The notes under the pieces were generated by a model, which was not told the origin of the DNA, did not search any database, and worked only from the letters and a program-made list of their open reading frames with translations. Shown here piece by piece: positions 1-5,818 of a stretch of 15,676 nucleotides of DNA. The DNA lies in the NCBI GenBank assembly GCA_903954205.1, contig CAJBMR010000122.1, forward strand, positions 1-15,676. The letters are read 5' to 3'. Origin of the DNA: an uncultured bacterium (GTDB taxonomy: Bacteria > Actinomycetota > Actinomycetes > S36-B12). Position 1 is the first letter of the stretch. Every line of letters starts with the position of its first letter. Both the position numbers and the translations under genes were made by a program.

Positions 1-2
1 CG

Positions 3-692
3 CCCAGCCAGACCTACACCTACGACGGAACGAGCATCGTAAGCACGGTCTCCGGCACGATCGAGTCCCTGCTCACGGCCCTGGCCTACGGCACGGTGGG
101 ACGCCAGGAGATCGACACGCGCTACGGCGGCAGCGTCGTGGGCAACGTCGGCTCCGACTACGCGAGCCGCCTCGACGACGCCGAGCGCGCCTCGATCGAT
201 GCGATCGGTGGCGAAGGTGCAGCAGATCGCTTCGTCACGATCCTGGACAACGGCCCCCGTGTCGAGGCGGACCCGGCCGCTGAGGCTGCGGCGATCGAAA
301 GGGGCGGCAACCCCAGCGGCGCAGTGAAGGTGCCCACCATCACCATGCACACAAAGGCAGATCCGCTGGTCATTGTCCAGAACCAGACGTTCTTCAGGGA
401 TCGCTACCAGGCGCAGCAGGAGGCAGGCAACGTCCTCGGTGGGCTCGTGCAGCTCTACACCGTGCCGCCGCCCGAGTACTCCCAGGAGTCGGGAGCGCCC
501 TACGGCGCAGGTCACTGCAACTTCACGCCGCAGTCGCGGATCGCGGTCATCGAGCTTCTCGACAGATGGGTGCGCAACGGCGTACATCCCGGTCCGGTCG
601 CCATCGAGAAGGCCATGGGCCCCGAGAGCGGCTATAGCGCCAACTACACGCCGGGTCCCTGGCCGAATGCAAACGCGGTGGTCACGCAGTAG
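3..692 (+). CDS. Probable alpha/beta hydrolase, C-terminal part (5' end outside window)
   Basis: The frame is open from the left edge and ends at TAG 690-692, so about 229 C-terminal residues are visible and the start lies upstream. The visible part resembles the end of an alpha/beta hydrolase. A strand ending in KADPL places a candidate catalytic Asp at nt 360-362, and a GAGHCNFT motif places a candidate catalytic His at nt 513-515. The spacing and flanking sequence are usual for the acid and base of a Ser-Asp-His triad. The nucleophile elbow (GxSxG) would be off-window, so catalytic activity is inferred. After the His comes a short helix-like stretch and a Pro/Gly-rich tail, as in secreted esterases or lipases. 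The gene converges on the flippase gene with an 11-bp overlap of stop ends. Substrate and cell location cannot be read. There is no clear link to the envelope genes beyond proximity. Confidence 0.55.
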   Translation, partial: PSQTYTYDGTSIVSTVSGTIESLLTALAYGTVGRQEIDTRYGGSVVGNVGSDYASRLDDAERASIDAIGGEGAADRFVTILDNGPRVEADPAAEAAAIERGGNPSGAVKVPTITMHTKADPLVIVQNQTFFRDRYQAQQEAGNVLGGLVQLYTVPPPEYSQESGAPYGAGHCNFTPQSRIAVIELLDRWVRNGVHPGPVAIEKAMGPESGYSANYTPGPWPNANAVVTQ

Positions 693-1920
693 CGGGTGAT
701 TCCGAAGGGTCTCGGCGCAGCTCGCGCACGGTGACCCCGACACCGATGGCTGCGAGCACGAGGCCGGCGACGAGGGCGCTGGCGGCGAGGCCGCCCACTG
801 TGTGCGGCAGGACGATGGTGGCGAGTGCGACCAGGAGTGCGGCTGCAGCCCAGACGGCAATCACTGCGCGCCGGTCGTCGATGGCGAGTCGGGTGAGAAG
901 CAGTGCTTGCGCCAGGGCAAATGACGCGCCTATCGCTGCGAAGAGCCACGCGAGGGGCACGAGCGACACATATGCCGCCCCGCCGACGAAGGCTACGACC
1001 AAGCCGGGAAGCAGGGCGGTACCTGCCACGACCAGCGCGCCGATGGCCGCCACGGCGAGGAGTGAGATGACCGTGGCTCTGCCGCGGCGGGCGTCGGCGA
1101 ACCTCGGGAAGGCCACAACCCCGACGAACTGAGGCAGCCAGAAGGCCACCTTGGCGATAACCGCTCCCACCCCGTAGATCCCTGCCTCGTCGGGATTCAG
1201 GAGTGCCCGGGCAAGGAGCACATCGATGTTGGTGAGCACGAAGAGTGCGAGAAGCGCATGCGTCGCGTGCGCGGACTCACCGAAGAAGCCGTCGAGACGC
1301 TCCCGTGGCGCTGCAGCGAGGGGTGCCACGACGATGCGCCCGATGATGGCGCCGACCGCAGTGCCTAGGGCGAGTCCGGCCATCGTCCCCAGCGGTGTGC
1401 CGGTGAACAAGGCGCCGGCCACTCCGCCGATGCCTCTCCCAAGGCCGACGGCCGCGTAGACAGTGGCCAGACGCCCGTAGGACTCACGTCCCTGGGCAAC
1501 GCCGTACTGTGCCCCCGCCCAAGTGATGGGCACCAATGTCGCAGCGGCGAGCACCAGGGCACCCCAGCCGTCGAGCCGAAGCAGCCAGACGAGTAATGGG
1601 CTGATCGCAAGCGTGGCGAGGGCGACGGCCCCGCCCCCGATGAGGCCATCGCGCAACATGCTCCGTGCGGCGCCGTCGCGGGAAACTGCATCCACCTGTA
1701 CGAGGCGTCGTGCAGCGACAGCCTGGATGCCCATCGCCAGCACGCTGCCGATGAGGAGGATCCCGAGGAGCGCCGCGAGGATGCCGAATCCGTCGGGGCC
1801 GAGGGCGCGCGCGGCGACCACGCTCACGGCGTAGGCCGCGATCTGTGCGATTCCCAGCGCCCCGGCGACGAGGACGGTGTGGGACGCCAGCGAGTCGCGC
1901 CGTGACGACCGCTCAGTCAT
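682..1920 (-). CDS. MOP-superfamily polysaccharide/lipid-linked glycan flippase (Wzx-like)
   Basis: This 412-residue, almost entirely hydrophobic protein has about 12 predicted membrane segments. The N-terminus (ASHTVLVAGALGIAQIAAY, then ARALGPDGFGILAAL) has the arrangement typical of the polysaccharide biosynthesis/MATE-like MOP exporter families: a first helix followed by a short loop containing R-x-L-G-P-x-x-F/Y-G. Members move lipid-linked sugars across the cytoplasmic membrane, so the likely role is translocating a glycan intermediate for the neighbouring extracytoplasmic transferases. That role is inferred from context. The ATG at 1920 is used; no convincing Shine-Dalgarno lies upstream, and a TATCGT -10-like box would give a leader of about 11 nt. 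Transcription diverges from the GT-C-like gene at 1951, and the 3' end overlaps the hydrolase gene. The short hydrophilic N-terminus and Arg-rich C-terminus (ELRRDPSES) place both ends in the cytoplasm. Confidence 0.78.
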   Translation of the reverse strand: MTERSSRRDSLASHTVLVAGALGIAQIAAYAVSVVAARALGPDGFGILAALLGILLIGSVLAMGIQAVAARRLVQVDAVSRDGAARSMLRDGLIGGGAVALATLAISPLLVWLLRLDGWGALVLAAATLVPITWAGAQYGVAQGRESYGRLATVYAAVGLGRGIGGVAGALFTGTPLGTMAGLALGTAVGAIIGRIVVAPLAAAPRERLDGFFGESAHATHALLALFVLTNIDVLLARALLNPDEAGIYGVGAVIAKVAFWLPQFVGVVAFPRFADARRGRATVISLLAVAAIGALVVAGTALLPGLVVAFVGGAAYVSLVPLAWLFAAIGASFALAQALLLTRLAIDDRRAVIAVWAAAALLVALATIVLPHTVGGLAASALVAGLVLAAIGVGVTVRELRRDPSESPATA

Positions 1921-1950
1921 GGGCGCTCACGCATGCCACGATAACCCCCC
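1921..1950. promoter_or_regulatory. Divergent promoter gap between flippase and GT-C-like gene
   Basis: Only 30 bp separate the two divergent start codons, and neither start has a good Shine-Dalgarno. On the minus strand TATCGT (1943-1938) fits the actinobacterial TANNNT -10 and would start transcription near 1931. On the plus strand GATAAC (1940-1945) is a weaker -10-like match, 5 nt before the ATG at 1951. The two boxes overlap, so the strands may share one melting site. No convincing -35 is visible. This is inference from short motifs. Confidence 0.35.
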
Positions 1951-3669
1951 ATGGCCGCCCCGCGAGTGACGCGCACGCTCGCGTACCTATGGGTGGGGCT
2001 CTTGGCCGTGCTTGTGGCGGGTCCCGCCCTCATGCCGGGCTTCGCCCTCAGCTACGACCTCGTCTTCACTCCGCGGCAGGACCTGCTTCCGGGATCGATC
2101 GGCGTGGGATCCGGCCTTCCGCGCGCAGTGCCCCAGGACGCGATCGTCGCGATCGTCGAAACGCTGATCCCCGGGATGATCGTCGAGAAGCTCGTGCTTC
2201 TCGGGATCCCCCTCATCGTGGGGTTCGGCATGCTGCGACTGCTCAAGGGCACGGCGTCAGGGGTTGTGGCCGCGACCATCGCCATCGCGAATCCGTTCGT
2301 CGCGCAACGACTCGTGATCGGGCACTGGGGACTCTTGCTCGCGTATGCGCTGGTTCCGTGGGCTTTGGTGGTGGCACGACGGTTGCGGGCCGGGGGTGAT
2401 CCTTGGGACGGTCTACGCCTGCTTCTCCTGGTGGCCGCCGGATCCCTTACGCCGAGCGGCAGTCTCCTCATCGCCGCGGTGGCTGTACCCCCCGTTCTTC
2501 TCCCTGGATCCCGGTACGCCGTTCGCTCGCGCCTGATGCTTGCGGCAGGCGTCATGGCGACATGGCTGCCCTGGCTGCTCCCTGCACTCCTGCACCCGGC
2601 GGTGGCCAGTGCCGATCCGCGTGGCACCGGTGTATTCGCTCTTCGCCCCGATGCGCCCGGAGGCGCAATCGTGACCGCGCTCACCGGTGGCGGCATCTGG
2701 AATGCCGAAGCGGTGCTGCCCTCGCGCGGCACACCGCTGACCTGGATCTTCGCTGCATTCGTGCTAGCCCTGGGTGCATGGGGTGCAGGTCCCCTCACGC
2801 GTGCGCTGGGGAGAGGGATCGTCGGCTGGTGGGGCGTGGTGGCCGTCATGGGACTCCTGGCTGCTGTCGCCTCCGCGATGGTCCCCGGGGCGTGGGCGGC
2901 CCTCGTTGACGTCATGCCCGGTGGCGGCCTCGCACGGGACGCGCAGAAACTCCTCGCGCCGTGGACCCTCCTGCTTGCCGCTTCCGCGGGCGCGGGTGCG
3001 GGCCGACTGCTTCTGCGCGTGCGGGATGACGCCTCGCGCGCGGTGGTGCTCGTTGCCCTGGCCGTCCTGCCCCTTGCATGCCAGCCCGATCTGCTGTGGG
3101 GGGCGGGGGGGCGACTCCAGGCGGTTGCCTATCCGGGCGACTGGGCGGCGGTGCGAGCGGAGATCGCCGCGAGCGAGAGGCCGGGGGACATCGCGTCATT
3201 CCCCTGGACCGCGTTCCGGCGCTTCGACTGGAACGCCGGCAGGACCGTGCTGGATCCGGCGCCGCGCTGGCTACCGCGCACCACCGTCGTCTCGGATGAT
3301 CTCGCTATCGAGACGGCGGATGGCCTTGTCGTCGTGGCGGGGGACGATCCACGCTCCAGGGCCGTCACGGGAGCGGTGGCGGCGGGGGATTCGGTCGCGC
3401 GCGAACTCCCGCGCCTCGGCGTGGGCTGGGCCCTGCTGGCCAAGGGCACTTCGGGCCCAATTCCCGATCTCCAGGGGTGGGATCGGGTCTTCGACGGCCC
3501 CGATCTGGCTCTGTACGCCGCTCCCGCTGGCTCCGTGATCGCCTCCCGCCCGGACCCGCGCGGGGTGGCGGCGGTCGACCTCGCCGTGCTGGTCGCGCTC
3601 CTCGCAGGATGGGGGGCGATCCTGATCCGGCGAGTCCGGGCGCGGGGGGCCCGACCTTTGGTACCGTGA
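1951..3669 (+). CDS. GT-C-like polytopic membrane protein, Rv0226c-like
   Basis: The protein has 572 residues, close to my recollection of M. tuberculosis Rv0226c (about 576). A first membrane helix (about 11-31) is followed by an extracytoplasmic loop beginning ALSYD36LVFTPRQD44, where GT-C glycosyltransferases carry acidic catalytic residues. Roughly ten further membrane segments run to about residue 380. The segment ARDAQK333LLAPW (from residue 328) resembles the RNTHKFD motif of AftD further along the window. Residues of about 385-540 form a soluble, probably extracytoplasmic domain, followed by a last helix (about 547-565) and a basic tail. I infer an extracytoplasmic sugar transferase or a degenerate relative; the substrate is unknown. 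The ATG at 1951 is chosen because the first helix follows it directly. The gene lies 18 nt upstream of the DUF2613 gene. A run of six G, one C and seven G at 3098-3111 is notable. Confidence 0.72.
   Translation: MAAPRVTRTLAYLWVGLLAVLVAGPALMPGFALSYDLVFTPRQDLLPGSIGVGSGLPRAVPQDAIVAIVETLIPGMIVEKLVLLGIPLIVGFGMLRLLKGTASGVVAATIAIANPFVAQRLVIGHWGLLLAYALVPWALVVARRLRAGGDPWDGLRLLLLVAAGSLTPSGSLLIAAVAVPPVLLPGSRYAVRSRLMLAAGVMATWLPWLLPALLHPAVASADPRGTGVFALRPDAPGGAIVTALTGGGIWNAEAVLPSRGTPLTWIFAAFVLALGAWGAGPLTRALGRGIVGWWGVVAVMGLLAAVASAMVPGAWAALVDVMPGGGLARDAQKLLAPWTLLLAASAGAGAGRLLLRVRDDASRAVVLVALAVLPLACQPDLLWGAGGRLQAVAYPGDWAAVRAEIAASERPGDIASFPWTAFRRFDWNAGRTVLDPAPRWLPRTTVVSDDLAIETADGLVVVAGDDPRSRAVTGAVAAGDSVARELPRLGVGWALLAKGTSGPIPDLQGWDRVFDGPDLALYAAPAGSVIASRPDPRGVAAVDLAVLVALLAGWGAILIRRVRARGARPLVP
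3662..3667 (+). promoter_or_regulatory. Candidate -10 box and strong RBS for the DUF2613 gene
   Basis: TACCGT at 3662-3667 fits TANNNT and would start transcription near 3674, overlapping the upstream stop codon. It is followed by a near-perfect Shine-Dalgarno, AAGGAGG at 3676-3682, five bases before the ATG at 3688. The RBS is the strongest in the window and fixes the start of this small gene. The -35 region is not recognisable, so the promoter is less certain than the RBS. Confidence 0.45.
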
Positions 3670-3687
3670 CCGGCGAAGGAGGCAGCC

Positions 3688-3831
3688 ATGTCAGTGTGGA
3701 TCGGACCCATCATCGCCGCGGTCGTCGGTGCTGTCGTCGCTGCGGGGGCATCCTTCGGCATCGTGTCGTCGCAGACCGCCGTGCCTCCTACGGTCGATGC
3801 GCCTTACGTCGTCTACGGGACGACCAACTAG
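3688..3831 (+). CDS. DUF2613-family small membrane/secreted peptide, Rv0236A-like
   Basis: This is a 47-residue ORF starting at ATG 3688 with AAGGAGG five bases upstream and ending at TAG 3829-3831. One hydrophobic helix rich in Ala/Val/Gly (about residues 5-25, WIGPIIAAVVGAVVAAGAS) is followed by a short polar tail containing PPTVDAP and ending YVVYGTTN. This matches DUF2613: tiny actinobacterial proteins with an N-terminal anchor or uncleaved signal and an acidic Pro-containing tail. In mycobacteria the member Rv0236A lies next to aftD (recalled, not searched). The function is unknown. Co-location with AftD suggests an accessory subunit or stabiliser of envelope arabinan enzymes, which is inference. 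Its 3' end overlaps the convergent glycosyltransferase gene by 44 bp. Confidence 0.82.
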   Translation: MSVWIGPIIAAVVGAVVAAGASFGIVSSQTAVPPTVDAPYVVYGTTN

Positions 3832-4948
3832 TCGCCTGCCCCTCCGCATTGGCGTGAACTGCTGCGATCAGCAGTTCCTCGAATCTCTTCGCCGAGGCGT
3901 CCCACGAGAATTGCGCTGATCTCTCTCGTGCCTGTGCACCCATGGCCTGGCGTCGCGCGGTGTCGGCAAGAAGCGCATCGAGGGCATCAGCGAAGTCTGC
4001 TTCCTCCCCACGAACGAGAACTCCGGTGGCACCGTCAGCGATGGACTCGGTGACGCCGCCAGCGTCGGCGTAGGCGACGGCGGGCACCGCGCGCGACGCG
4101 GCCTCCATAACAACGAGCCCCCACCCCTCCTTGAGGGATGGCAGGGCGAGCACCCATGCCCTGTCGACCTGGCGAGCCTTCTCGTCCTCGCTCACGTGAC
4201 CGGTGAACTCCACGATGTCGGCGACGCCGTGAGCGCGTGCAGCCTGGTGCAGGTTCTCGGCCCACCAGCCATCGCCGACGACGGCGACAGTGAGGCCCGG
4301 GTGGCGGCTGCGCAATCGTGCTGCTGCAGCGATGACGTGTTCCACGCGCTTATGCGGCACGAGGCGCCCGAGGACCAGAATGCGCGGTGACGAGTCGCGG
4401 GAGGCGCCGCTGTCAGGCAGCGCCTCGGTGCCGTTGTGGATGACGGTGATGTCTTCGGCTGACACACCCTGGGCGATGAGTTCGCCCTTGGTGGCCTCCG
4501 AGACGGCGACGTACGCCGTGCCACGCAACGCTCGGGGGGCGGCGACCGACTCGACGAACCAGCCCACGCGCGCACGCACGGGGTCGTAGACCACGGGCCA
4601 CTGCTCACGATGCACGTGGTGTACGAGCATGACTGTCGGTATCGACGTCGCATAGCGAGCGAAGAAGGGGATGCCGTTCTGGGTGTCGATGACGACGTCC
4701 ACGCGCCCCAGGGTGCCGCGGCGCAGGAGCCTTCTCGCGCGGGAGTAGACGGTGAGCTTGGTGCCGACGCGGACGATGCGGATCCCATCGCGCTCTTCGA
4801 GGCTCGGTCCCGCAGTGTGGGCGGCGCAGACGAGGGTCACCCGGTGCCCATCTCGCGCCCAACGACGGGCGAGCTGCTCGACGTAGACCTCAGAGCCACC
4901 GCCCTCCGGGTTGGCGGTGTCGCGCCAGTTGAGGACGACGATGTGCAC
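3788..4948 (-). CDS. GT4-family (GT-B fold) glycosyltransferase, Rv0225-like
   Basis: The protein has 386 residues with the GTG start at 4948. It is a retaining GT-B enzyme. The N-terminal half opens with a strand VVLNWRD, then a Gly-rich loop EGGGSE20, the acceptor/phosphate-side loop of GT4 enzymes. The C-terminal nucleotide-sugar domain has GRLVPHKR (194-201, with Arg195 and Lys200 expected at the donor phosphates), VVGDGWW (223-229) and the E274-x7-E282 motif in EGWGLVVME. No membrane helix is present, so it acts in the cytoplasm, probably on a lipid-linked acceptor with a nucleotide-sugar donor; the sugar is unknown. The start at 4948 is preferred over the in-frame GTG at 5008: it places the first strand at the N-terminus, and a TACCGT -10 box lies exactly six bases upstream, giving a leaderless message. 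Rv0225 is about 384 residues (recalled). The 3' end overlaps the DUF2613 gene. Confidence 0.85.
   Translation of the reverse strand: MHIVVLNWRDTANPEGGGSEVYVEQLARRWARDGHRVTLVCAAHTAGPSLEERDGIRIVRVGTKLTVYSRARRLLRRGTLGRVDVVIDTQNGIPFFARYATSIPTVMLVHHVHREQWPVVYDPVRARVGWFVESVAAPRALRGTAYVAVSEATKGELIAQGVSAEDITVIHNGTEALPDSGASRDSSPRILVLGRLVPHKRVEHVIAAAARLRSRHPGLTVAVVGDGWWAENLHQAARAHGVADIVEFTGHVSEDEKARQVDRAWVLALPSLKEGWGLVVMEAASRAVPAVAYADAGGVTESIADGATGVLVRGEEADFADALDALLADTARRQAMGAQARERSAQFSWDASAKRFEELLIAAVHANAEGQATSWSSRRRRKAHRP
3856..3877 (+). terminator. Perfect 9-bp inverted repeat, candidate terminator of the DUF2613 transcript
   Basis: GAACTGCTG (3856-3864), a 4-base loop CGAT, and CAGCAGTTC (3869-3877) form a perfect 9-bp hairpin 25 nt beyond the DUF2613 stop. 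It lies inside the coding end of the convergent glycosyltransferase, where it encodes ELLIAAV. No strong U-tract follows, only scattered T, which is common for actinobacterial terminators. A second, smaller hairpin (GTCGTC 3808-3813, GACGAC 3819-3824) lies inside the overlap itself. Confidence 0.5.
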
Positions 4949-4954
4949 CGGGCC

Positions 4955-4960
4955 ACGGTA
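4955..4960 (-). promoter_or_regulatory. -10 box of a leaderless promoter for the GT4 gene
   Basis: On the minus strand the box reads TACCGT, matching TANNNT, with exactly six bases (4954-4949) before the GTG start at 4948. That is the expected distance from a -10 element to a transcript beginning at the first base of the start codon. No Shine-Dalgarno is present, consistent with leaderless translation, which is common in actinobacteria. The -35 region (about 4978-4984) is not close to TTGACA. Confidence 0.6.
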
Positions 4961-4999
4961 CGTGCTGCGCGACTCGCGCGTGCACCAGTCCCGCTGGGG

Positions 5000-5005
5000 T
5001 AACGT
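5000..5005 (+). promoter_or_regulatory. -10 box of a leaderless promoter for the methyltransferase-aftD operon
   Basis: TAACGT at 5000-5005 matches TANNNT and is followed by exactly six bases before the GTG at 5012, mirroring the GT4 promoter on the other strand. No Shine-Dalgarno precedes the GTG. The two -10 boxes are 39 bp apart, so both polymerases must use overlapping upstream DNA around 4975-4985. As the methyltransferase overlaps aftD, this promoter probably drives both genes. Confidence 0.6.
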
Positions 5006-5011
5006 CACCGG

Positions 5012-5818
5012 GTGTCCGCCGTCTGGCCCGCCGGGGATCAGGGAGGCCCGTCAGGGGCCCCCGGAGTCCCGCGCGCCCGCGCCTTCGCCGCCACGTGGGG
5101 CCGATCCGTCAGCCTCTTCCGGTCGTTCCTCGTGGAGCAGACGGATCCCGATCGCTTCTACGGGGACCTGGCTGCGGACTCCGCAGCTCACGTGGACAGC
5201 TTCCAGTCGCTTGCCGGAGCACGCCTGCTCGACGTGGGGGGCGGCCCCGGATTCTTCGCGGACGCCTTCGGCGCACGTGGTGCGACGTATGTCGCCGTGG
5301 ATGCAGATGCGGGGGAGATGCGGCTGCACGGTCGGGCCCCAGCGCCGCGCACAGTCCAGGCCAGTGGCACCGCGCTGCCCTTCAGCGATGGCGCTTTCGA
5401 CATTGCCTACTCGTCGAATGTGCTTGAGCACGTGCGTGACCCCTGGGACATGGCGGATGAAATGGTGCGCGTCGTACGGCCGGGCGGACTCATCGTCCTT
5501 TCGTACACCCTGTGGTTCGGGCCCTGGGGAGGCCACGAGACGGCACCGTGGCACCTCCTCGGCGGATATCGCGCGGCGCGCCGCTACGAGCGCGTGATGG
5601 GTCATGCCCCAAAGAACGTGTTCGGCGAAAGCCTCTTCCCCATCACTGCGTCCGCAGGTGTGGCCTGGGCGAGGCGGGCGAGCGCGGTCGACATCGTCTC
5701 GGTTGAGCCGCGCTACCTACCGCGGTCGATGAGATGGGTCGTCGATGTCCCCTTCCTGCGGGAGATCGTCACCTGGAACCTCATGCTTGTCCTGCGGCGA
5801 CGCGGCGAGACATCGTGA
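5012..5818 (+). CDS. Class I SAM-dependent methyltransferase, Rv0224c-like
   Basis: The protein has 268 residues. The Rossmann motif I is LLDVGGGPGFF (D74 to G80). An acidic residue ends strand 2 in YVAVDAD (D97 is the likely SAM ribose ligand). Motif IV/post-I appears as GAFDIAYSSNVLEHV (128-141), and the RPGGLIVLSY segment is typical of Methyltransf_11. I recall Rv0224c of M. tuberculosis carrying near-identical blocks (EQxDPxRFYG, SSNVxEHV, GGHE), so orthology is likely. The acceptor is unknown; context suggests a sugar or lipid intermediate of envelope glycan synthesis. The GTG at 5012 is supported by the leaderless -10 box and adds about 20 residues relative to my memory of Rv0224c. The stop overlaps the aftD start in GTGA (5815-5818), so translation is probably coupled. 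Confidence 0.87.
   Translation: MSAVWPAGDQGGPSGAPGVPRARAFAATWGRSVSLFRSFLVEQTDPDRFYGDLAADSAAHVDSFQSLAGARLLDVGGGPGFFADAFGARGATYVAVDADAGEMRLHGRAPAPRTVQASGTALPFSDGAFDIAYSSNVLEHVRDPWDMADEMVRVVRPGGLIVLSYTLWFGPWGGHETAPWHLLGGYRAARRYERVMGHAPKNVFGESLFPITASAGVAWARRASAVDIVSVEPRYLPRSMRWVVDVPFLREIVTWNLMLVLRRRGETS

Noticed and set aside
4949..5008. Upstream GTG start (5008) for the GT4 gene
   Set aside because: It would add 20 residues unlike the family before the first beta strand and would place the start on top of the methyltransferase promoter. The leaderless box fits 4948.
5734..5814. Upstream in-frame extension of aftD
   Set aside because: It lies within the methyltransferase coding region, and the GTGA overlap at 5815 gives the expected coupled start and a normal AftD N-terminus.
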